A stretch of DNA of 25,250 nt from Bacillota bacterium (GCA_023443515.1 JAEZUC010000018.1:1-25250); one strand, 5' to 3'; positions 7,919 to 15,698 are shown, counted from the stretch's first letter. Notes: generated by a model from the letters alone, not told the origin. Program-made: numbers and translations.

Positions 7919-9643
7919 ATGTTATTTTCTAAAGATACCAATATCATTCTAAAGAGAATTTTAAAACTTTTAAGGCCTTACATTAAAAAAATCAGTATTA
8001 TTTTTATATGTATTATTGCTTCTGTGGGCATCAATATGCTTTTTCCGTTATTCAGTAAGCAGGTTATGGATAACGGTTTACTTAAAAGTAATTTCGGAAT
8101 AGTAGTTAAATTTTCTCTTCTTACTTTTGCTTTGGTTTTAATTGATCAAGCAATTGGCTTACTTGAAACAAAATATTTTTCTTATTTAAATTCTATGTTC
8201 CAGTATTCATTACAAAAGACAGCATTCAAACATCTTCTGAAGCTTAAACTGCAATATTTTAATAGTACAAATTTTTCTGAAATCATGGGTAATATCGGTA
8301 TGGATGTTGGAAATATATCAAGGATATGCGATAAGGGGACTTTTATAATAATATCCCAGATATTCAGAATTATCGGAGGCCTGGCCGGATTATTGCTGAT
8401 TGACTGGAAACTAACTATAGTAGTAATTCTGGTAGTTCCATTTAGATTTTTTACCGTAAAGTTTCTTGCAAAAAAGAGAAAGTCCATGTTTAAGGAGTAT
8501 CTGGAGTATAACAGGGAATACTCATCCTGGTACGGAGATACCATAACCGGTATTAAAGAAATAAAACTATTGGGGATTGACAGGGTAAAAATAGGTGAAT
8601 TTATAAAAAAACAAAAAAGCATTGTCAAAATGAATATAAAATTAGCTTTTTTAGACAAGTTTAATGAGTACTCTGAAAGTATAGTGTTTCAGGGGATTAA
8701 TTGTTTGTTATACATACTTGGAGCATATATTGTTTTCCAGAATGGTGTTACCATTGGAGGTTTGTTTGCGTTTTTAACATATAGTGCTTATGTTATTGGT
8801 CCAATATCAGCGATATTGAATATCGGTTATAATTTTTCTAATATCATTCCTTCTGCAAAAAGATATTTCGAATTTATCGATATGGAAACAGAAACGGAAG
8901 AAAAGACTAAAAACCTTGTGAGATTGGATGTAAGAAAAACCAAAGGTAAGATAAAGTTCAGTAATGTTAGCTTTTTATATAGAGAAGATGAACCAATTCT
9001 AAACAATATTAATCTTGAAATAAATCCGGGAGAAAAGATAGCCATTATAGGGGCAAACGGCTCAGGAAAGAGCACATTTATTAATCTGCTGTTGAGATTT
9101 TATAAGCCTGGCAATGGGAAAATTGAACTAGACGGAGTAGATGTAAGCAGTATTAATCTAAAAGACTATAGGAGTTTGATATCAGTAGTTAGTCAGGATT
9201 TATATCTTTTTGACACATCAATTGAAGATAACATATCTATCGGATTAAAAAAAGATGAAGCAAATATAAAAAGGGCTGCAAAGCGAAGTGGTGCATATGA
9301 GTTCATAAAGGACATGCCCCTAAAGTACAAAAGTGAGGTAGGCAGAAACGGTTCTAAGCTATCAGGTGGACAAAGGCAAAAAATAGCCGTAGCAAGAGCA
9401 CTCGCAAGGGAGGCAAAAATACTTGTCCTTGATGAGGCCACGGCAAATTATGACGTAGAATCTGAGATGTATTTGAACCAACTTTTAACCCGGGATTTTG
9501 ATGATAAAACGATTTTAATAATAAGCCACAAGCCTGACATATTGACTAAAGTGGATAGAATTTTGGTCGTTGATAACGGTACCATACACCAATTCGATAA
9601 TTATAGTGATTTTCTTACTATGAACGGTGCGCTGTATAAATAG
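7919..9643 (+). CDS. ABC exporter (fused membrane and ATPase domains) of the Cys-rich peptide operon
   Basis: The 574-residue half-transporter has an N-terminal membrane domain (about residues 20-310, six segments) and a C-terminal ATPase with Walker A GANGSGKST (378-386), Q-loop Gln426, signature LSGGQRQ (481-487), Walker B ILVLDEAT (501-508) and H-loop His537. It would work as a homodimer in the cytoplasmic membrane, exporting the peptide made from the downstream precursor. It lacks the N-terminal C39 peptidase domain (no Cys/His protease region before the first membrane helix) found in many bacteriocin exporters, so leader removal must happen elsewhere. The ATG is preceded by a modest site (GAGGT at 7911-7915). 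It is the first gene after the promoter at 7833, and the precursor follows 100 bases downstream. Confidence 0.93.
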   Translation: MLFSKDTNIILKRILKLLRPYIKKISIIFICIIASVGINMLFPLFSKQVMDNGLLKSNFGIVVKFSLLTFALVLIDQAIGLLETKYFSYLNSMFQYSLQKTAFKHLLKLKLQYFNSTNFSEIMGNIGMDVGNISRICDKGTFIIISQIFRIIGGLAGLLLIDWKLTIVVILVVPFRFFTVKFLAKKRKSMFKEYLEYNREYSSWYGDTITGIKEIKLLGIDRVKIGEFIKKQKSIVKMNIKLAFLDKFNEYSESIVFQGINCLLYILGAYIVFQNGVTIGGLFAFLTYSAYVIGPISAILNIGYNFSNIIPSAKRYFEFIDMETETEEKTKNLVRLDVRKTKGKIKFSNVSFLYREDEPILNNINLEINPGEKIAIIGANGSGKSTFINLLLRFYKPGNGKIELDGVDVSSINLKDYRSLISVVSQDLYLFDTSIEDNISIGLKKDEANIKRAAKRSGAYEFIKDMPLKYKSEVGRNGSKLSGGQRQKIAVARALAREAKILVLDEATANYDVESEMYLNQLLTRDFDDKTILIISHKPDILTKVDRILVVDNGTIHQFDNYSDFLTMNGALYK

Positions 9644-9646
9644 GAT

Positions 9647-9711
9647 TTGAACTCACAAGGTTTATCCGCGGTAAAGCTTAATGAGTTTAAATAAAGTCAG
9701 ACCTTGTTCAA
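9647..9711 (+). promoter_or_regulatory. Bulged hairpin in the leader of the precursor gene
   Basis: TTGAAC and AAGGT (9647-9661, interrupted by the bulge TCAC) can pair with ACCTTGTTCAA (9701-9711), enclosing about 39 nt. The structure fills the gap between the exporter and precursor genes and ends about 20 nt before the precursor's ribosome binding site. It could be an RNA-processing or stabilising element for the precursor message. I see no convincing promoter in this gap. Confidence 0.35.
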
Positions 9712-9743
9712 TAAATCTTAATATACGAAAGTGGGGTGAGAAA

Positions 9744-9971
9744 ATGAAAAAATTAGGGAAGAAAGTACATAACAGTATGGAAACAATAGAGGCCTACGCT
9801 TGTGGGTGCGGGTGCAGTTGTACTTGCAGCAAATCCTGTGATTATTCAACAGACTGTGGGAGTATGACTACGGTTATGGTTTCTTTAATGCAGGGCTCCT
9901 ATAATTATAATTATTCCAATAATAGTAACCCTATAACAAACAGTATATTTGCAAATGCTTTAGCTATGTAA
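9744..9971 (+). CDS. Cys-rich RiPP precursor peptide (CLI_3235/Clo7bot-like)
   Basis: The 75-residue peptide begins MKKLGKKVHNSMETIEAYA, a basic then acidic leader. A seven-cysteine block follows at residues 20, 22, 24, 26, 28, 32 and 38 (CGCGCSCTCSKSC, then six residues to the last Cys). The tail from residue 40 to 75 has no Lys, Arg, Asp, Glu or Cys and is rich in Asn, Ser, Tyr and Met. I chose the ATG at 9744 because GTGGGGTGAG lies just upstream; an upstream in-frame extension adds 21 residues unlike any leader. The MKKLGKK start and EAYAC junction resemble, from memory, the clostridial Cys-rich bacteriocin-like precursors modified by CcpM-type radical SAM enzymes. There is no double-glycine cleavage site of the usual kind. 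A metal-binding role is an alternative, but context favours a modified secreted peptide. Confidence 0.88.
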   Translation: MKKLGKKVHNSMETIEAYACGCGCSCTCSKSCDYSTDCGSMTTVMVSLMQGSYNYNYSNNSNPITNSIFANALAM

Positions 9972-9976
9972 AAACT

Positions 9977-10012
9977 TTAACCGGAATATAGTTTTATATT
10001 CCGGTTAATTTT
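9977..10012 (+). terminator. Intra-operon hairpin after the precursor gene (partial terminator)
   Basis: A perfect 13-bp stem (9977-9989 with 9996-10008) with a 6-nt loop starts 5 nt after the precursor stop and is followed by the short T-rich run TTTTAATTAAT. It lies inside the operon, so it should act as an attenuator or 3' stabiliser that makes precursor message more abundant than maturase message, a common arrangement in peptide operons. Confidence 0.75.
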
Positions 10013-10034
10013 AATTAATAAGGAGGAAATGTCA

Positions 10035-11486
10035 GTGTTAAATCCCTTCGTATACCTTTTTAAGACCCCCGGAGGGTACTATTTATATGATGTCAATAAA
10101 AATGTAATTCTTAATATATCTGAAGACCAGTATGGGATCCTTAATAATTGTAAAAAAGGTAATGACAAAGATAATACATCAGAATTTAGTACCCATGCAT
10201 TGGAGTCAATAAATCATTTGCGGGAATTAGGTTTCTTATCGGAAAAAAGAGCAAAGAAGATATACCATCCTTTAACTGACACGATTTGTAGCCACCTCAA
10301 TAATACAGTAAAAATGGTTACACTTCAGATAACAAAGCAATGTAATCTGAGGTGCAAATACTGCGTTTACTCCGGAAACTATGAAAATAGAGGCCATTCA
10401 AATGAGAAAATGAGTTTTGAGACAGCTAAGAAGGGAATAGATTTTTATATTGAGCATTCTAAGGATAATGAGAATAGCTCACTGTCATTCTATGGAGGTG
10501 AGCCTCTGCTTGAATTTGAATTTATAAAAAATTGCATTCAGTACTTTGAAGAAAGAGCAGAGGGAAAAACTATTTACCTAAATTTGACAACAAATGGAAC
10601 CCTTCTAACTGAAGAAATTGTCGACTATTTTCAAAAGCATAATTTACATCTTCTTATTAGTCTTGATGGCCCTTCTGAGGTACATAACAGAAATAGAGTA
10701 TATGGATATAGTGATAAAGGAACATTTGAAAAATTAATGGAAAGCCTGGAGATGATTAAGAATAAATTTCCTGATTATTTAAGTACGAGTATTGCTTTTA
10801 ATGCTGTGTTGGATCCGCAGAATGAGTTTAGCTGTGTAAATAGTTTTTTTACTGATTTTGATACGGCAAAGGAAGCAAGCATTATGGCTTCGGAAATATC
10901 TGATTTATACAGAAAAGATACTATAAAAATATCTGAAAATTATATTTCTGAAACTCAATATGAATATTTTAAGATATTCTTATCAAAGCTCGGTTATCTG
11001 GATGAGAAATATACATCAAAACTTCTATCTAGGTTTTACCTCGATAGGAAAAATAAATATAACAGGTTAACAATGACTCCTGAGTTACCTGATATGATTC
11101 ACCATGGAGGCCCATGTATACCCGGGGTTCAAAGACTATTTGTCGATGTTGACGGTAATTTATACCCCTGTGAAAGGGTTAGTGAGGCATCTTCGCAAAT
11201 GAAAATAGGAAATATAAATGATGGTTTCGATGTTGCTAAAATAAAATATATGCTTAATGTAGGAAAAATTAGTGAAAACAATTGCTTAAACTGTTGGGCA
11301 CTTAGGTTTTGCAATTTGTGTGCAGCAGCGGCAGATGAAAATGGTAGCCTTTCAACGGAAAAAAAGGTTTCAAGATGTAGTAATGTAAGAAACTCAGCTG
11401 ATAGTATATTAAAGGATATCTGTACTTTAAAGGAATTTGGGGCTGAATTGGGCGAAGAAATTTATGCTTTCGATATGGCGGAGTGA
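10035..11486 (+). CDS. ccpM: Radical SAM/SPASM Cys-rich peptide maturase (CcpM-like)
   Basis: The 483-residue enzyme has an N-terminal segment (1-85) resembling a PqqD-type peptide-recognition wHTH. The radical SAM core has CNLRCKYC (Cys103, 107, 110) binding the 4Fe-4S cluster and SAM, plus GGEP (154-157). A full SPASM domain has Cys361, Cys379, then CxxCx5CxxC at 417, 420, 426 and 429, and Cys448, enough for two auxiliary clusters. SPASM peptide maturases often form Cys thioethers (sactipeptides, ranthipeptides) on neighbouring precursors, and here the precursor lies just upstream. I chose the GTG at 10035: AGGAGG ends 8 bases before it, whereas the ATG at 10029 leaves only 2. The exact bond made is unknown. 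The TIGR04068/CcpM name is from memory of the family, not a search. Confidence 0.9.
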   Translation: MLNPFVYLFKTPGGYYLYDVNKNVILNISEDQYGILNNCKKGNDKDNTSEFSTHALESINHLRELGFLSEKRAKKIYHPLTDTICSHLNNTVKMVTLQITKQCNLRCKYCVYSGNYENRGHSNEKMSFETAKKGIDFYIEHSKDNENSSLSFYGGEPLLEFEFIKNCIQYFEERAEGKTIYLNLTTNGTLLTEEIVDYFQKHNLHLLISLDGPSEVHNRNRVYGYSDKGTFEKLMESLEMIKNKFPDYLSTSIAFNAVLDPQNEFSCVNSFFTDFDTAKEASIMASEISDLYRKDTIKISENYISETQYEYFKIFLSKLGYLDEKYTSKLLSRFYLDRKNKYNRLTMTPELPDMIHHGGPCIPGVQRLFVDVDGNLYPCERVSEASSQMKIGNINDGFDVAKIKYMLNVGKISENNCLNCWALRFCNLCAAAADENGSLSTEKKVSRCSNVRNSADSILKDICTLKEFGAELGEEIYAFDMAE

Positions 11487-11512
11487 AAGCTGTAATAATG
11501 GAGGGATTTAAT

Positions 11513-12640
11513 ATGAAAGATAATGAGAAACTTTTAATATATCCGTACAATATGCAAATCACCCCGGTATTAAGGCATAACTCTTTGTTGTCAGGATATG
11601 ATATATCATGTCTTATATCGCCAAATGGATGGGGTTTTACAGGGAAAGATGCGGGTATAGCTGATAGTGGATCGGATATAGGTATTACAGTGTCTTCAGA
11701 TTTTGAAAAGGCACTAGACTTATGTGATACTGTGATGATTATTGAGCCACACTTACCTTTTAGTTTTGAAAAAAATATATTGCATAAAATTAAACTAGCA
11801 ATAAAGTCAAATAAGAACATAATATGCTTATTGCAGCTTGAGAAACAAACTGTTGAAGAAATAGATTCCCTTTGTAATTGTCAGGGGGTATATTTTAAAT
11901 ATTTTAACGGAGCACAGAATATATTGTCAGAAGATATTCACTTTGAAAACGAAAGTATTGAAGAAATAGACACACCTATTATTTTAGTAACGGGAATAGC
12001 TGAAAGAACAAACAAATTCGAAATACAGCTGACATTAAGGGAAAAAATTCAAAAATCAGGGTATAAAATAAGTCAGGTAGGAAGCAGATCGTACTGTGAA
12101 ATGCTGGGATTCCACTCTTTTCCTTCATTTATGTTTAGTAGTGGCGTAACTGAAGTTAATAAAGTATTAATGTTCAATAGGTTTATTAAAAAAATTGAAG
12201 AGACCGAAGAGCCTGACATTATAATTATCGGAGTACCCGGTGGTATTATGCCCTTTAACAGGACGTTTACCAACAAATTCGGTTTACTTGCCTTTGAAAT
12301 ATCTCAAGCAATATTGCCGGACGTTGTTATTGCCAGTTTACTATATGAAGATTATAAGCCTGAAGGATTTGATATATATGCAAATTCAATAAAATATAAA
12401 CTTGGATTTGATGTTGACTTCTTCAATGTTGCTAATACGCAATTTGATTGGGCAAGAGCGTATGAGGAGAAAGTACTGTCATATCTTTCACTAGACTACA
12501 AGTTTATAGATGAAAAGAAAACGAATTTTACCAAAAACGAAATACCTGTATTTAATATTCTGAATAAAGATGATTCCGATAATATTGTGAAACAAACTAT
12601 TGAAAAACTTACCGGGTATGCTGATGTACAGATAGTATAA
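11513..12640 (+). CDS. Peptide maturation system protein, TIGR04066-like
   Basis: The 375-residue soluble protein has no signal peptide or membrane segment. An N-terminal alpha/beta part (1-150) is followed by a region with a P-loop-like strand-turn (VTGIAERTNKFEIQ, residues 159-172) and a hydrophobic strand ending in VPGGIMPFN (about 235-249). This resembles a degenerate nucleotide-binding core; the classical GxxxxGK[ST] is not intact. I recognise the layout as the clostridial protein that accompanies CcpM maturases and the carrier-like protein, with no known activity. GGAGGGA precedes the ATG at 11513 by 6 bases; an earlier GTG (11483) overlapping the maturase stop would add 10 residues but has no better site. 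The acyl-carrier-like gene follows 14 bases downstream, so they are translated together. Confidence 0.8.
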   Translation: MKDNEKLLIYPYNMQITPVLRHNSLLSGYDISCLISPNGWGFTGKDAGIADSGSDIGITVSSDFEKALDLCDTVMIIEPHLPFSFEKNILHKIKLAIKSNKNIICLLQLEKQTVEEIDSLCNCQGVYFKYFNGAQNILSEDIHFENESIEEIDTPIILVTGIAERTNKFEIQLTLREKIQKSGYKISQVGSRSYCEMLGFHSFPSFMFSSGVTEVNKVLMFNRFIKKIEETEEPDIIIIGVPGGIMPFNRTFTNKFGLLAFEISQAILPDVVIASLLYEDYKPEGFDIYANSIKYKLGFDVDFFNVANTQFDWARAYEEKVLSYLSLDYKFIDEKKTNFTKNEIPVFNILNKDDSDNIVKQTIEKLTGYADVQIV

Positions 12641-12654
12641 AGGAGAAACTTACT

Positions 12655-12939
12655 ATGGATAATTTACTGTCAGACAACATAAAAGAAGAGCTTATGGAAA
12701 TATTTAAAAAAAGGTTTAATATCGATTTTACAAAATGGGACAAGGATTATTATTCCAAAAATCTTTTAGGAGAAGAAATACAATTATCAGCAAGAGATTT
12801 GTTATACATATTCTTTGATGTAAAGAACCGGTTCAATATTACAATTCCTCAAGAGGAAATTGCCAACGGAAAATTTACTACCTTTGGAGGTATATTGGAA
12901 ATCGTTCAAAATGAATTGAAGCTAAGGAATATATCATAA
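12655..12939 (+). CDS. Acyl-carrier-related protein of the peptide system (TIGR04069-like), no carrier serine
   Basis: The 94-residue protein has the length and helix pattern of acyl carrier proteins. YIFFDVKNRFNITIPQEE aligns without gaps to the ELVMALEEEFD-x-EIPDEE region after the ACP attachment site. At the place of the phosphopantetheine motif DSL it reads SAR (in LSARDLL), so the attachment serine is not at the expected position. It therefore probably does not carry an acyl group and may instead be a docking partner for the maturase or TIGR04066-like protein. It sits 14 bases after that gene, with AAAGGAGAAA upstream of the ATG. It ends the operon; a terminator follows 22 bases later. 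The family name TIGR04069 is from memory. Confidence 0.82.
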   Translation: MDNLLSDNIKEELMEIFKKRFNIDFTKWDKDYYSKNLLGEEIQLSARDLLYIFFDVKNRFNITIPQEEIANGKFTTFGGILEIVQNELKLRNIS

Positions 12940-12960
12940 ATTTTATTTTGATAACCATTT

Positions 12961-12995
12961 AAAACTCTTACCTTATATCCGGGTAAGAGTTTTTT
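12961..12995 (+). terminator. Terminator of the Cys-rich peptide operon
   Basis: A perfect 12-bp stem (12961-12972 with 12982-12993) with a 9-nt loop runs into six T residues. It closes the operon that begins at the promoter at 7833 and separates it from azlCD. Confidence 0.9.
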
Positions 12996-13017
12996 AATGA
13001 GAATACAACCCTTTCTA

Positions 13018-13026
13018 TGTTATAAT
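13018..13026 (+). promoter_or_regulatory. Extended -10 promoter element before azlC
   Basis: TGTTATAAT is an extended -10 element (TGnTATAAT), lying 46 bases before the azlC start and just after the preceding operon's terminator. No good -35 box is visible at 16 to 18 bases upstream, which extended -10 promoters tolerate. Confidence 0.55.
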
Positions 13027-13072
13027 ACTACTTGTTGTTAATTCACGAGAAAATGGAAAAAGGAAAATTGAA

Positions 13073-13819
13073 ATGTTAACTAAGCAAGAAAAAGTATCAC
13101 ATAGCAAGCACTCGGCATTGCAGGATTTCCTTGACGGCTCAAAACAAAGCCTTCCTATAGCTTTGGGGTACTTTCCGGTATCCTTTACTTTCGGGCTAAT
13201 GGCTGTAAAAGGCGGAATACCTGTTTGGATAGTCATATTAATATCAATGACAAACCTCACATCAGCAGGACAGTTTGCAGGCACAAACCTGATAATAGCA
13301 GGAGCAGGACTTGCTGAAATTACGATTACTACTTTCGTCATAAATATCAGATACATGTTAATGTCCTTGTCACTATCTCAGAAAATTGTTCAGGGAATAC
13401 CTGGATATAAACGGTGGATAATGTCTTTTGGAATTACAGATGAAACCTTTACAGTTGCCGCTATGCAAAAAAAGGATATAACCTTTTCCTTTATGACAGG
13501 ACTCGAAGTGCTTCCCTATATCGGGTGGGCAGCGGGTACCGCGGCAGGTGCCATAGTATGTACCATACTGCCCGAACCTTTGCAGAATTCAATGGGTATT
13601 GCTTTATACGCCATGTTTATTGCCCTTGTAATCCCGGCGACAAAGAAGTCAAAAGCGGCGCTGATAGTAGCTGGCTGTGCTATATTTATAAGTTCTCTTA
13701 TAAAATGGGTGCCTGTTTTTTCTGCTATTTCAGGGGGCTGGAGAATAATCATAGCCACATTTATTGCATGTACAATAGGTGCAAAGCTTTTTCCGGTGGA
13801 GGATACGGCAAATGACTGA
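13073..13819 (+). CDS. azlC: AzlC-family branched-chain amino acid exporter, large subunit
   Basis: The 248-residue inner-membrane protein has the AzlC hallmarks near the N-terminus: SLPIALGYFPVSFTFGLMAV, then TSAGQFAGTNL and the polar-hydrophobic RYMLMSLSLSQ motif. About seven or eight membrane segments follow. AzlCD pairs export branched-chain amino acids and some analogues such as 4-azaleucine. The length is usual for the family. The next gene is the small subunit AzlD, whose ATG overlaps the azlC stop by 8 bases, so they are translationally coupled. An AAAAAGGAAAATTG stretch upstream of the ATG is a weak ribosome binding site. No regulator gene is next to it. Confidence 0.93.
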   Translation: MLTKQEKVSHSKHSALQDFLDGSKQSLPIALGYFPVSFTFGLMAVKGGIPVWIVILISMTNLTSAGQFAGTNLIIAGAGLAEITITTFVINIRYMLMSLSLSQKIVQGIPGYKRWIMSFGITDETFTVAAMQKKDITFSFMTGLEVLPYIGWAAGTAAGAIVCTILPEPLQNSMGIALYAMFIALVIPATKKSKAALIVAGCAIFISSLIKWVPVFSAISGGWRIIIATFIACTIGAKLFPVEDTAND

Positions 13820-14123
13820 TACTTTGATTGCAGTAGTTATTATGGCATTGGTTACATATTTCCCGAGAGTACTACCAATGGCTGTGTTCAAAAATAAAAT
13901 AAAGTCCCGGTTTATAACTGCATTTCTTGGATATGTACCTTATGCAGTTCTGGGAGCAATGATATTTCCTGATATACTTACATCCACAGGTCATCTTTTA
14001 TCAGCTGTAATAGGACTTGGAGTTGCAGTTATACTGGCCTATTTTGAAAAAAGTCTTTTAAAGGTAGCTGTTTGTGCAATTGCAGTTGTATATGTTTGTG
14101 AGATGATAATTTCCAGAGTGTAG
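13812..14123 (+). CDS. azlD: AzlD-family branched-chain amino acid exporter, small subunit
   Basis: The 103-residue protein has four hydrophobic segments and the AzlD features TYFPRVLPMAVF near residues 15-26 and FLGYVPYAVLGAMIFPDIL. It completes the two-component exporter with AzlC. The ATG at 13812 sits inside the azlC stop region (ATGACTGA); an upstream in-frame ATG at 13779 would overlap azlC by 41 bases and lacks support. The glpK promoter element overlaps just beyond its stop, and no terminator is seen in between. Confidence 0.92.
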   Translation: MTDTLIAVVIMALVTYFPRVLPMAVFKNKIKSRFITAFLGYVPYAVLGAMIFPDILTSTGHLLSAVIGLGVAVILAYFEKSLLKVAVCAIAVVYVCEMIISRV

Positions 14124-14127
14124 AATA

Positions 14128-14136
14128 TGATATAAT
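14128..14136 (+). promoter_or_regulatory. Extended -10 promoter element before glpK
   Basis: TGATATAAT fits TGnTATAAT, located 57 bases before the glpK start and just after azlD. No clear -35 box or catabolite-responsive element is visible. The leader between it and glpK has no antiterminator hairpin that I can support. Confidence 0.45.
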
Positions 14137-14192
14137 GATGATAACTGATACAAAAACAGAAAAGTTTTGTAATGTTCAAAGGGACGGGATTT

Positions 14193-15689
14193 ATGCAGAA
14201 GAGATACATTTTATCCCTGGATCAGGGGACCACCAGCTCCAGAGCAGTTATATTTGACAGCTTGAACGGCAATATAGCCGGAATCAAGAGTGTACCGTTA
14301 AAACAGTTTTATCCCCAGCCCGGATGGGTCGAGCATGATGCAGAAGATATTTTCAGCGACCAGATGTCTGCTATTAAGGGAGCAATAAAAATGGCCGGAA
14401 TAAGTCCTGAAGCAATAGCTTGCATCGGTATCACAAACCAGAGGGAGACGGTAGTTGTCTGGGACAAAAACACAGGAAAACCTGTGTATAGAGCCATTGT
14501 ATGGCAGTGCAGGAGAAGTTCTGAAATTTGCGACAGTTTAAAGATGGCTGGCTTGAGAGATAAAATCAAAAGCAAAACCGGGCTGGTAATAGATGCATAT
14601 TTTTCGGGAACCAAGATAAAGTGGATTCTGGATCATGTGGAGGGTGCGAGAGAGAAGGCTCAAAGAGGAGAGTTGCTTGCAGGAACCATAGATTCCTGGC
14701 TTATCTGGAATCTGACCGGAGGCAGAAAGCACATCACCGATTATTCAAATGCGTCAAGAACCATGCTTTATAATATAAACGATTTAAAATGGGATGTAGA
14801 ACTGCTGAAGGAACTGGAGATACCGGAACGAATGCTGCCGGAGGTAGTCTCATCCTCAGGAGTATGTGCATACTCCAATGAAAAAGTGCTGGGAGCGAAA
14901 ATTCCCATCTCGGGAATAGCAGGAGATCAGCATGCGTCACTTTTCGGGCAGGCCTGTTTTAAACAGGGTGATGCCAAAAATACATATGGTACAGGTTGTT
15001 TCATACTTATGAATACGGGCAAAACCCCCGTTTTTTCAAAAAATAATCTCCTTACAACAATTGCATGGGGTATAGACAATCAGGTGGAATACGCCCTAGA
15101 GGGCGGTGTGTTCAATGCAGGAGCAGCTATTCAATGGTTAAGGGATGAATTAGGTATAATAAAGACTGCACATGAAAGCGATATTGAAGCAGAAAGAGTC
15201 CCCGATACCGGCGGAGTGTATGTTGTTCCCGCATTTACGGGATTAGGAGCTCCGTACTGGGATATGTACGCCAGAGGAACGATTCTGGGGATAACCAGAG
15301 GTACAAATAAAAGACATATTATTAGAGCCACACTGGAGTCTATAGCATATCAGAGCAGGGATGTACTGGAAGCTATGGAACTGGATTCCGGAATAGAGTT
15401 AAATGCTCTCAAGGTTGACGGAGGTGCAAGTGCAAGTAACTTCCTTATGCAGTTCCAGGCAGATATACTGGATATACCTGTTCAAAGACCTGTAATAAGA
15501 GAAACAACAGCTCTTGGTTCGGCATTTCTGGCGGGACTTGGCGTGGGGATATGGACATCCAAGGAAGAAATAGAACAGGCTTGGAATCTTGACAGGACAT
15601 ACATGCCTGTAGGAAATAAAAACTACTTTGACAGACTATACTTAAAGTGGAAGAAAGCTGTTGAAAAATCAATGAAATGGGATATTTAG
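14193..15689 (+). CDS. glpK: Glycerol kinase
   Basis: The 498-residue cytosolic FGGY kinase phosphorylates glycerol to glycerol-3-phosphate with ATP. Visible motifs are YILSLDQGTTSSRA (N-terminal phosphate-binding loop), AIVWQCRRS and DAYFSGTKIKWIL (glycerol and interface residues), GIAGDQHASLFGQ (catalytic Asp) and KVDGGASASNFLMQ (C-terminal nucleotide-binding signature). I chose the ATG at 14193 because it starts MQKRYILSLDQ like other family members; the frame opening at 14172 adds seven residues. The length matches the family (about 500). No glpF, glpD or glpP gene is nearby. Instead proA follows after 9 bases with its ribosome binding site abutting the glpK stop, an unusual pairing that suggests cotranscription. 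Confidence 0.96.
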   Translation: MQKRYILSLDQGTTSSRAVIFDSLNGNIAGIKSVPLKQFYPQPGWVEHDAEDIFSDQMSAIKGAIKMAGISPEAIACIGITNQRETVVVWDKNTGKPVYRAIVWQCRRSSEICDSLKMAGLRDKIKSKTGLVIDAYFSGTKIKWILDHVEGAREKAQRGELLAGTIDSWLIWNLTGGRKHITDYSNASRTMLYNINDLKWDVELLKELEIPERMLPEVVSSSGVCAYSNEKVLGAKIPISGIAGDQHASLFGQACFKQGDAKNTYGTGCFILMNTGKTPVFSKNNLLTTIAWGIDNQVEYALEGGVFNAGAAIQWLRDELGIIKTAHESDIEAERVPDTGGVYVVPAFTGLGAPYWDMYARGTILGITRGTNKRHIIRATLESIAYQSRDVLEAMELDSGIELNALKVDGGASASNFLMQFQADILDIPVQRPVIRETTALGSAFLAGLGVGIWTSKEEIEQAWNLDRTYMPVGNKNYFDRLYLKWKKAVEKSMKWDI

Positions 15690-15698
15690 GAGGTAAAA

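Noticed and set aside
9681..9743. In-frame extension of the Cys-rich precursor by 21 residues
   Set aside because: It has no ribosome binding site, and the downstream ATG at 9744 has GTGGGGTGAG and begins with the family-like MKKLGKK leader.
9744..9971. Metallothionein-type metal-binding protein
   Set aside because: The CxCxC pattern fits metal binding, but the basic/acidic leader, the adjacent radical SAM/SPASM enzyme and the ABC exporter fit a modified secreted peptide better.
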